Assembly (NCBI GenBank): GCA_011524575.1
Contig: WTKB01000303.1
Location: 1 to 10,736, forward strand
Source of the DNA: Aquimarina sp.
Lineage (GTDB): Bacteria > Bacteroidota > Bacteroidia > Flavobacteriales > Flavobacteriaceae
Direction: 5' to 3'
Length of the DNA: 10,736 nucleotides
Part shown: in pieces, positions 1 to 5,318 of the stretch
Layout of the letters: each line of letters begins with the position of its first letter
How positions within the stretch are numbered: the stretch's first letter is position 1
Program-made: the position numbers and the translations under genes
The notes under the pieces: generated by a model
What the model was told of the DNA's origin: nothing
The model's input: the letters and a program-made list of their open reading frames with translations, nothing else
Database searches by the model: none

Positions 1-111
1 ATGCAGCTAATTTACAAATTATTTTGTGGAACTTACACTATTGTTGGAGTTAACAGTAATTTAGAAGTGTTCAAGATATGTAAGCACATATTTAAAGAAT
101 ATTTGAACTAG
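1..111 (+). CDS. Short open frame at left edge, 36 codons, unrecognised
   Basis: A frame is open from the first base of the window (which happens to be ATG) to a TAG at 109-111. It would encode 36 residues with a Lys/Phe/Ile-rich C-terminus (VFKICKHIFKEYLN). It may be the 3' end of a gene lying mostly outside the window, a very small protein, or chance. I recognise no family. The other two plus frames are interrupted sooner (TAA at about base 8 and about base 51). No ribosome-binding context can be judged because the upstream sequence is missing. Confidence 0.2.
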   Translation: MQLIYKLFCGTYTIVGVNSNLEVFKICKHIFKEYLN

Positions 112-142
112 CATTCAAAAACTTAAAATTATAATTTACGCT

Positions 143-304
143 TAAGAGCTTGTTTAAAGGGAATACAAACTGTAATTCAAAAGTTTAAGGTATTGGTTTA
201 CTTTTAAATGATGAGCACACCTAGAGATATATAAATCCTTTTAAAGTGATCTAAGTTCTTAAAATTTTGGATTACAGGAAGTAGTACCTTTAAACAAGCT
301 CTAA
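143..304. mobile_element. MITE-like palindromic element with TAA target duplication
   Basis: Perfect 15-bp terminal inverted repeats, GAGCTTGTTTAAAGG at 146-160 and its complement at 287-301, enclose 126 bp. Both ends abut TAA (143-145 and 302-304), consistent with a 3-bp target duplication. The complementarity continues inward: aligning 161-189 with the reverse complement of 258-286 gives 22 of 29 matches, and weaker pairing goes on to about base 205, so most of the element could fold as one long imperfect hairpin. It has no coding capacity. The end sequence GAGCNTGTTTAAA and a TNA target resemble the IS5-superfamily (IS1031/IS427-like) pattern, so a non-autonomous derivative of such an insertion sequence is my inference. 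No transposase lies in the window. Confidence 0.72.
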
Positions 305-375
305 ATAATACACGTCAAGTTCAACAAAATTGCATATTATATATCCTTCAAAATTAAATTATTTTATGAAATATT

Positions 376-816
376 CTATTTTGAATGAACCTCTGCAAGT
401 TCTCCGTTTACATATACTTTGTAAGTAATTTGGGCAGTAGGCTCTAAAGTCTTAGATACTGAACAATATTTCTCAAAAGATAAATCAGCTGCTTTTAAAG
501 CTTTTGCAGGATTTACTTCACCTGTAATATATAAATCTACAGCTATTTGTTTAAATGGAGACGCATCGCCTATTTTCTCTCTAGCACCATCCACTTCCAT
601 TATAAAAGTCTCAATAGTTTGACGTTGTTTATTTAAAATTCCAATGATGTCGATCCCACTACAACCTGCTACTCCCATTAGTAATAACTCCATAGGACTT
701 GCTCCTAAATCATCACCACCTTGAATGGCTCTTTTATCTAAATCCACCACATAGCCACGGTCATTCTTTACTTGAAAATGGAAGTTGTCGTTTACTCTAT
801 TAAGGGTTACTTTCAT
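376..816 (-). CDS. OsmC-family redox protein
   Basis: This 146-residue protein has the usual length and layout of the OsmC/YhfA family. Family members use a pair of cysteines to reduce organic hydroperoxides or other oxidised thiols, generally as cytoplasmic homodimers. Both expected cysteines are present: Cys52 in the helical motif GVAGCSGID (residues 48-56) and Cys118 in FEKYCSVSKTL (114-124). The N-terminal beta strands and the GASPMELLL segment (38-46) that precedes the first cysteine also fit. The start ATG at 816 is preceded by an A/T-rich stretch without a clear Shine-Dalgarno, normal for Bacteroidetes. It lies downstream of the terminator at 851-887, so it is probably transcribed separately from the aromatic operon. 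I could not identify its promoter with confidence. Ohr-type peroxidase versus YhfA-like function cannot be decided; the short sequence favours the OsmC/YhfA branch. Confidence 0.88.
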   Translation of the reverse strand: MKVTLNRVNDNFHFQVKNDRGYVVDLDKRAIQGGDDLGASPMELLLMGVAGCSGIDIIGILNKQRQTIETFIMEVDGAREKIGDASPFKQIAVDLYITGEVNPAKALKAADLSFEKYCSVSKTLEPTAQITYKVYVNGELAEVHSK

Positions 817-850
817 TAATTTTTATTTTTTAATATTTAAACCATTTTGC

Positions 851-887
851 AAAAAAAGTGAAGAAAATAAACTATTTTCTTCACTTT
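851..887 (-). terminator. Intrinsic terminator of the aromatic operon
   Basis: Bases 855-868 and 874-887 form a perfect 14-bp inverted repeat around a 5-nt loop (one further A-T pair is possible). On the minus strand the 3' arm runs into seven consecutive Ts (857-851). On the plus strand the hairpin is followed by AAAATT, so it works for the minus strand only. It lies about 115 nt after the stop codon of the DAHP synthase gene and before the OsmC gene, marking the end of the four-gene operon. The stem is AT-rich but long. Confidence 0.85.
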
Positions 888-904
888 AAAATTATTGTAA
901 TCAA
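887..904. repeat. 18-bp direct repeat, downstream copy
   Basis: TAAAATTATTGTAATCAA here is identical, in the same orientation, to 5255-5272. This copy touches the operon terminator hairpin at base 887, while the other lies just upstream of the operon's proposed promoter. Function unknown. It is AT-rich, but 18 identical bases with mixed composition are unlikely by chance alone in so short a window. Confidence 0.6.
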
Positions 905-1001
905 GCATTTATACGTTATTACGAATAATAAACGGATTACACCAATTGGTATTACTTTATAGTTATTTCAAATCACAATTGGCATCACATAATAGGTGCG
1001 A

Positions 1002-2081
1002 TTACTTAGACACATTATGTTGATGATTGATAGACTCTTGATGAATGGCTGCATATACTTTCTCTACAAACTCATTACTTAGTCCCATTTGATCACCATC
1101 AGCTAACATTTTATTTTTAATGCTATTCCAACGATCATTTTGTAAAATTTGAACATTGTTTTCTAATTTTACTTTACCTATCTGATCAGAAATACCCATA
1201 CGTTTTGCTAATAACTGGATAATAGTTTGGTCAGCAACATCAATTTTTGCTCTTAAATCTGCAAGAGCATGTTTATAAGCTTCTGTACCTCCCTTTTCTT
1301 GACGTACCTTTAAATCATTCATGATTTGGATAAGTACTTCTGGAGTGATTTGTTGTTTGGCATCACTCCAAGCATTATCAGGGTCATAATGACTCTCGAT
1401 AATCATTCCATCAAAGTTTAAATCTAAACCTGTTTGACAAAGATCTTGAATAATATCTCTACGACCTGCAATATGTGATGGATCTAAAATAACAGGAAGA
1501 TCTGGGAACTTCGCTTTTAAATCAATCGGAATTTGCCACTCTGGAATGTTACGATATTTGGTTTTTTCATAAGTTGAAAATCCTCTATGAATTACTCCTA
1601 AATTCTTAACATCTGCAGTATAAAAACGTTCTACAGCTCCAAGCCATAAAGCTAAATCTGGATTAATAGGGTTTTTAATAAGTACTGGATTCTTAATTCC
1701 CTTACAAGCATCAGCAATATCTTGTACAATAAACGGAGATACCGTACTTCTAGCACCGATCCATAAAATATCTACATCATGCTTTAAAGCAAGTTCTACG
1801 TGGTGTGGGTTTGCCACCTCTGTAGCCGTAAGTAATCCTGTTTCTTTTTTAGCCGTTTGTAACCACTTTAAACCTAAAGATCCTACTCCCTCGAAATTTC
1901 CTGGACGAGTTCTTGGCTTCCAAATTCCTGCTCTAAGTGCTGTTACATCAGTATCTTTTAACTGATGAGCAATTTTTACTACTTGCTCCTCGGTCTCAGC
2001 ACTACAAGGACCTGCAATTACAAGTGGATGATCTAATTTATAAGCATCTAGCCAATTTCTAAGTTCTTTTTTGTTTTCCAT
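1002..2081 (-). CDS. Bifunctional DAHP synthase / chorismate mutase (AroQ type)
   Basis: This 359-residue cytoplasmic enzyme joins two activities. Residues about 1-262 are a type I-beta DAHP synthase, which condenses phosphoenolpyruvate with erythrose 4-phosphate at the entry of the shikimate pathway. Visible active-site motifs are GPCS (24-27), KPRTRPGNFEG (55-65), IGARS (108-112), LIKNP (134-138), HRG (165-167), DPSH (200-203) and E229-SHYDPD. After a short linker, residues about 270-350 are an AroQ chorismate mutase, which converts chorismate to prephenate, with LRAKID..D (276-284), R294 and IGKVK (301-305). This fusion order is common in Bacteroidetes, where the mutase domain is often thought to mediate feedback control of the synthase. 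It is the last gene of the pheA-aminotransferase-tyrA operon, 32 nt after tyrA and upstream of the terminator at 851-887. The first ATG gives the family's normal N-terminus. Confidence 0.95.
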   Translation of the reverse strand: MENKKELRNWLDAYKLDHPLVIAGPCSAETEEQVVKIAHQLKDTDVTALRAGIWKPRTRPGNFEGVGSLGLKWLQTAKKETGLLTATEVANPHHVELALKHDVDILWIGARSTVSPFIVQDIADACKGIKNPVLIKNPINPDLALWLGAVERFYTADVKNLGVIHRGFSTYEKTKYRNIPEWQIPIDLKAKFPDLPVILDPSHIAGRRDIIQDLCQTGLDLNFDGMIIESHYDPDNAWSDAKQQITPEVLIQIMNDLKVRQEKGGTEAYKHALADLRAKIDVADQTIIQLLAKRMGISDQIGKVKLENNVQILQNDRWNSIKNKMLADGDQMGLSNEFVEKVYAAIHQESINHQHNVSK

Positions 2082-2113
2082 TTTTTTATCTATTCTAATC
2101 TATAAAATTCTAA

Positions 2114-2965
2114 TTATTTATTAATTCCCTCCAAGATAGCTTTTATCTTATTTGTATTTTGCATTTCTTCAAAAATAGCCTCTTTTTGACCTGTTTCTAG
2201 AAGGGTTTTAAAAGTGGTTAAATTTTGAATATACTCTTCGAGAGCTTGTACCACATTATCTTTATTTTGATCAAAAATAGGTGTCCACATCGCAGGAGAG
2301 CTTTTAGCAAGCCTTACTGTAGAGGCGAATCCACTACCAGCCATATCAAAAATATTTTTCTCATTTTTTTCTTCCTCGATCACCGTTTTACCTAACATAA
2401 ACGAACTTACGTGAGATAAATGCGACACATAAGCAATATGTTTGTCATGTGGTGCAGGCTGCATATAACGAATACGCATTCCCATTTTTTTAAATAAATC
2501 TAAAGCTAATTTTTTTTGAGCTTCACCTGTTTTTTCTATTTCACACAAAATATTTGCTTTGCCACGAAATAGATGATGTAATGCAGCTTCTGAACCCGAA
2601 AACTCTGTACCAGCAATAGGATGTGCTGCCAAAAAAACTTCTCTATTTGGATGACTTTCTATGCACTTACAAATACCTTCTTTAGTAGATCCTACATCAA
2701 AGACCAAGCAATTCTCTGAAACTACATCAAGAATATCCTTTATTTTTTTTACAATAACATTTACGGGCACTGATAAAACAACCACATCAGCTTTAGGTAA
2801 ATCTTCAAAAGCCGCCATATGATCAATAACACCATTAGCCTTTGCATAGGCTAAATTTTGTAAATCTTGGTCTATACCATAAATCACAACTTTAGGAAAT
2901 AAAGATTTCATATCTAAAGCTAATGATCCTCCAATGAGTCCTACTCCAAAAATAAATACATTCAT
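2114..2965 (-). CDS. tyrA: Prephenate dehydrogenase
   Basis: This 283-residue cytoplasmic enzyme oxidatively decarboxylates prephenate to 4-hydroxyphenylpyruvate, the tyrosine branch. The N-terminal Rossmann fold begins at residue 1 with GVGLIGGS (7-14; GxGxxG). It has an acidic residue after the second strand (D32 in YGID), which favours NAD over NADP. FDVGSTKEG (89-97) and HPIAGTEFSG (115-124) are the substrate-site motifs, and the histidine of HPIAG is the likely catalytic residue. The all-helical dimerisation domain contains SHLSHVSS (181-188) and TVRLAKSSP (216-224), whose arginine is expected to bind the prephenate carboxylate. There is no ACT domain and no fused chorismate mutase, since the mutase is on the next gene. 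Gaps are 22 nt after the aminotransferase and 32 nt before the DAHP synthase gene, so it is co-transcribed. Arogenate specificity cannot be excluded. Confidence 0.93.
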   Translation of the reverse strand: MNVFIFGVGLIGGSLALDMKSLFPKVVIYGIDQDLQNLAYAKANGVIDHMAAFEDLPKADVVVLSVPVNVIVKKIKDILDVVSENCLVFDVGSTKEGICKCIESHPNREVFLAAHPIAGTEFSGSEAALHHLFRGKANILCEIEKTGEAQKKLALDLFKKMGMRIRYMQPAPHDKHIAYVSHLSHVSSFMLGKTVIEEEKNEKNIFDMAGSGFASTVRLAKSSPAMWTPIFDQNKDNVVQALEEYIQNLTTFKTLLETGQKEAIFEEMQNTNKIKAILEGINK

Positions 2966-2987
2966 AACCGTTGTTTTATAATTAACC

Positions 2988-4157
2988 TTAAACTGATTTT
3001 GCCGCCTTTAAAACAGCTATCGCTTTTTCAATAGCCTCTTTATTTACACAAAGTGAAAAACGAATATAACGCGACCCTGCACTACCAAAAATACTACCAG
3101 GTGTTATAAATATATTATGATTATAAAGTAAATCATCAACTAATTCTTCAGCACTACGCAAATCTGATGGAAGTTTTGCCCAAACAAACATTCCGGAAAC
3201 AGCCTCTTTCTCATAGGTACAACCTAAAATATCTGCAAGTTGCCAAATAAGTAACCGACGTTCTACATAAATAACATCCATTTTATCATACCATTCTTTT
3301 CCTAATTGTAAGGCAGCAATAGCACCTATTTGTAAGCCTTTAAACATACCGCTATCCATGTTGCTTTTTACCTTTAAGACCTCTGATATATACTTTTGAG
3401 CACCTTGTAACATTCCTACACGCCAACCTGCCATGTTAAAGGTTTTACTAAGTGAATTTAACTCTAGAGCAACTTCTTTTGCTCCATCAATACTCAAAAT
3501 ACTTAGTGGTTCCGAATTTAGAATAAAACTATAAGGATTATCATTTATCAGTAAAATATCATGCTTTTTTGCAAAAGCTATTGCCTTTTCAAAAGTACTT
3601 TTTTTTGCTTTTGCTCCAGTTGGCATATGTGGGTAATTCACCCACATCAGTTTAACTTTAGATAAATCCATAGCCTCTAAAGCCTCAAAGTCTGGTTGCC
3701 ACTGTGAAGTTTCACAAAGCTCATAATAGATAGGGTCAGCTTGTAATAATTTTGTTACAGAAGCATAAGTAGGATAACCTGGATTTGGAATAAGCACCTG
3801 ATCTCCTGAGTTTAAAAAAGCCATAGAAATATGCATAATTCCTTCTTTGGACCCCATAAGTGGCAATACCTCAGTATCTAAATTTAAAATCACCCCATAA
3901 TTAGTTTGATAAAAACCTGCTATTGCACTACGAAGTTCTGGCAATCCTTGATAACTTTGGTACTTATGCATCCCTGGTAAGTGTAAAGCACTTTCTATAG
4001 CAGAAAGTACCTCTTTGGGAGGAGCTAAATCTGGGCTACCAATAGCCATATTGATAATTTCTTTACCCGATTTTTGCAACTGGGCAACTTCTCTTAATTT
4101 TTTTGAAAAATAGTATTCTTTAACGCTATTTAAGCGTTTTGCAGGTAAAATAGACAT
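2988..4157 (-). CDS. Class I/II PLP aminotransferase, probably aromatic
   Basis: This 389-residue fold-type I aminotransferase has the PLP lysine K238 in SLSKTFNMAGWR (235-246), the phosphate-binding R246, D206 and Y209 of DNPY for the pyridine ring, and the substrate carboxylate arginine R366 in YIRFSL. Its position, 3 nt after pheA and before tyrA, suggests it transaminates phenylpyruvate and 4-hydroxyphenylpyruvate to Phe and Tyr, or prephenate to arogenate. Sequence alone does not separate these. An odd point is that the usual N-N-P-T-G loop reads H-M-P-T-G (177-181), so the asparagine that contacts the PLP O3' in aspartate aminotransferase is methionine M178. The length is normal. The ATG at 4157 lies right after the pheA stop, which suggests translational coupling. 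It could also be annotated as an aspartate or LL-diaminopimelate-like aminotransferase, but the context favours an aromatic role. Confidence 0.88.
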   Translation of the reverse strand: MSILPAKRLNSVKEYYFSKKLREVAQLQKSGKEIINMAIGSPDLAPPKEVLSAIESALHLPGMHKYQSYQGLPELRSAIAGFYQTNYGVILNLDTEVLPLMGSKEGIMHISMAFLNSGDQVLIPNPGYPTYASVTKLLQADPIYYELCETSQWQPDFEALEAMDLSKVKLMWVNYPHMPTGAKAKKSTFEKAIAFAKKHDILLINDNPYSFILNSEPLSILSIDGAKEVALELNSLSKTFNMAGWRVGMLQGAQKYISEVLKVKSNMDSGMFKGLQIGAIAALQLGKEWYDKMDVIYVERRLLIWQLADILGCTYEKEAVSGMFVWAKLPSDLRSAEELVDDLLYNHNIFITPGSIFGSAGSRYIRFSLCVNKEAIEKAIAVLKAAKSV

Positions 4158-4160
4158 GAC

Positions 4161-4994
4161 TTACAAAATATTATGTTTTTTATAAAGTCCTAATACTTTT
4201 AGATGAGTAGTCATCATTTCTAGGAGCTGAATGGCTTTTAAATAATCTTTAGCCTGTGTAAACGTTACATCTACAAAAAAGGCATATTGCCAAGGCGTTT
4301 CTATTACAGGAAGTGACTGAATTTTAGTAAGGTCTAAGCCACAATGACTAAGAGCATTGAGAACTGCAGCTAAACTTCCTTGTTTATGATCTAATACAAA
4401 CTTTAAAGAAGCTTTATTGGCATTTTCTGGGGCTATTAATTTAGTCTTAGAATTAGAAATTACAAAAAAACGTGTACTATTATTTTTTATCGTTTGTATC
4501 TCTCTTGCTAAAATTTGTAGTCCAAAAATATCCGCAGCTATACTACTAGCAATAGCAGCAATCCCCTTAAGTTTTTGCTCGGAAATACGCTTAGCAACCT
4601 CTGCAGTATCGATATCTTCTACAAGTTTAATATGTGGATTTTTTCTGAAAAAATCTTTACACTGTAATAATGCCATGGGATGAGAATATACCTCTTTAAT
4701 ATCAGAAATAGACTGCCCCTCTAAAGCCATCAAACAATGATGTATCGGCAAATAATACTCTCCACAAATAATAAGATCATGGTCATCGATATAAGCGTAA
4801 TTAGGAATAATAGAACCTGCAATAGAATTTTCTATGGCCATTACAGCATCTGTTGAAACACCATTTACGATATTATCGACTAATTCTTTAAAAGATAAAC
4901 AAGGATCAATGGTGATGTTTTCACCAAAATAAGAAAGTGCTACTTGATGATGGTACGAACCTTGAATCCCTTGAATCCCTATATGTTTTTTCAT
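4161..4994 (-). CDS. pheA: Prephenate dehydratase with ACT domain
   Basis: This 277-residue monofunctional prephenate dehydratase converts prephenate to phenylpyruvate in the cytoplasm. The catalytic domain (about 1-182) shows GIQGSYHHQVA (9-19), the substrate motif AIENSIAGSI (53-62), HHCLMAL (85-91), HPMALLQC (105-112) and the diagnostic NNSTRFFVI (171-179), whose T174-R175-F176 are catalytic. The C-terminal ACT domain (about 194-275) contains GSLAAVLNAL (206-215) where GALLV-type motifs sit. It has IQSLP (225-229) where enterobacterial enzymes have ESRP, so Phe allostery may differ. It is the first structural gene of the operon, and its start is 50 bp after the attenuator hairpin at 5045-5075. 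The ATG at 4994 gives the canonical N-terminus; another ATG at 5002-5000 is out of frame. The gene shares no chorismate mutase domain, unlike E. coli pheA. Confidence 0.94.
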   Translation of the reverse strand: MKKHIGIQGIQGSYHHQVALSYFGENITIDPCLSFKELVDNIVNGVSTDAVMAIENSIAGSIIPNYAYIDDHDLIICGEYYLPIHHCLMALEGQSISDIKEVYSHPMALLQCKDFFRKNPHIKLVEDIDTAEVAKRISEQKLKGIAAIASSIAADIFGLQILAREIQTIKNNSTRFFVISNSKTKLIAPENANKASLKFVLDHKQGSLAAVLNALSHCGLDLTKIQSLPVIETPWQYAFFVDVTFTQAKDYLKAIQLLEMMTTHLKVLGLYKKHNIL

Positions 4995-5044
4995 AAATCA
5001 TTAAAAATGGTATTAAACCTCTTTTTTCCTATTTTACACTATAC

Positions 5045-5075
5045 AAAAAAATCCCGATTAAAAAATCGGGATTTT
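5045..5075 (-). terminator. Intrinsic terminator in the pheA leader (probable attenuator)
   Basis: Bases 5064-5075 and 5048-5059 form a perfect 12-bp stem, AAAATCCCGATT with its complement, around a 4-nt loop. On the minus strand the 3' arm continues into a seven-T run (5051-5045). It faces the same way as the aromatic operon and lies between the operon's likely promoter (5204-5233) and the pheA ATG at 4994, in the position of an attenuator. It is also 244 nt past the stop of the exported-protein gene and would end read-through from there. No good promoter is visible between this hairpin and pheA, so transcripts for the operon probably have to pass through it. Confidence 0.88.
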
Positions 5076-5107
5076 AAGTTATATTGTGTCACAATTATAA
5101 AACACCC
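5068..5107 (-). promoter_or_regulatory. Candidate antiterminator fold of the Phe/Tyr leader
   Basis: On the minus strand, GGGTGTTTT (5107-5099) can pair with AAAATCCC (5075-5068), the 5' arm of the terminator: three G-C pairs, one bulged U, one G-U wobble and four A-U pairs. The intervening RNA contains a second inverted repeat, ATTGT-GAC-ACAAT (5095-5083), that can stack inside. Using AAAATCCC in this fold removes it from the terminator, so the two structures are mutually exclusive. The G tract begins 4 nt after the leader-peptide stop codon, where a ribosome paused at that stop would cover it. I did the pairing by eye; no folding energy was calculated. Confidence 0.68.
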
Positions 5108-5114
5108 CCCCGCT

Positions 5115-5174
5115 TTAGTACTTATAGAAAGTAAAAAAGTAAAAAAAGAAGGTATAATATACGTTTGTCGCCAA
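5115..5174 (-). CDS. Aromatic-rich leader peptide of the Phe/Tyr operon
   Basis: This 19-codon frame reads MATNVYYTFFFYFFTFYKY and ends with TAA. It has six Phe and five Tyr, 11 of the 14 codons from position 6 onward. The start would be TTG at 5174-5172, since an in-frame TAA at 5180-5178 leaves no other usual start codon. The A-rich run just before it is the kind of context favoured for initiation in flavobacteria. The peptide begins about 22 nt after the predicted transcription start and stops 4 nt before the G7 tract of the candidate antiterminator. In ribosome-mediated attenuation such as E. coli pheL, stalling at codons for the operon's product prevents terminator formation. Here the downstream operon makes both Phe and Tyr, matching the mixture of codons. 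The peptide itself is not expected to have another role. The TTG start is the main uncertainty. Confidence 0.83.
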   Translation of the reverse strand: MATNVYYTFFFYFFTFYKY

Positions 5175-5203
5175 TTTTTATGTAATTTTTAGCTAATATA
5201 TTT

Positions 5204-5233
5204 CAAAGTATTGAATTTAGAAAGTTTTTCAAT
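5204..5233 (-). promoter_or_regulatory. Candidate Bacteroidetes-type promoter of the aromatic operon
   Basis: On the minus strand ATTG (5233-5230) is followed after 19 nt by TACTTTG (5210-5204). This matches the Bacteroidetes primary-sigma pattern TTTG-N19-TAnnTTTG except for one missing spacer base in the -7 box and one base in the -33 box. Transcription would begin near 5197, giving a leader of about 200 nt that contains the leader peptide, the alternative hairpins and the terminator. Found by eye; no start-site data. Confidence 0.55.
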
Positions 5234-5254
5234 CTAATAATACCGTTTAATATC

Positions 5255-5272
5255 TAAAATTATTGTAATCAA
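5255..5272. repeat. 18-bp direct repeat, upstream copy
   Basis: Identical to 887-904 (TAAAATTATTGTAATCAA on the plus strand). This copy lies 21 bp upstream of the proposed -33 box of the aromatic operon, where an activator or other regulator might bind; that role is speculative. The flanks of the two copies are not similar. Confidence 0.6.
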
Positions 5273-5300
5273 CTTTTTTATCATTACAAATAGAAAAAAC

Positions 5301-5316
5301 TAAGAGCTTGTTTAAA
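5301..5316. repeat. Solo terminal repeat matching the MITE end
   Basis: TAAGAGCTTGTTTAAA is identical to 143-158, covering the TAA and the first 13 bases of the left terminal repeat of the element at 146-301. It lies just past the stop codon of the exported-protein gene (TAG at 5321-5319). No inverted partner at a sensible distance was found, so it looks like a remnant end or a recombination scar. On the minus strand AGCTT/AAGCT can form a 5-bp hairpin with a T run 5 nt later, too weak to call a terminator. Confidence 0.45.
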
Positions 5317-5318
5317 AG

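Noticed and set aside
941..950. ACCAATTGGT palindrome between the aromatic operon and the OsmC gene
   Set aside because: A 10-bp AT-rich palindrome with no promoter or gene start at a sensible distance; could be chance.
4417..4683. 88-codon plus-strand frame inside pheA
   Set aside because: Antisense shadow of a well-supported prephenate dehydratase gene.
4944..5192. 82-codon plus-strand frame across the pheA start and the leader region
   Set aside because: It is antisense to the start of pheA and to the attenuator, including the terminator stem and the aromatic codons of the leader peptide; its composition is low-complexity and it has no family resemblance.
4995..5200. T-box or other tRNA- or metabolite-binding riboswitch in the pheA leader
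   Set aside because: No T-box-like antiterminator bulge or specifier-loop arrangement was seen, and the short aromatic frame explains the leader better.
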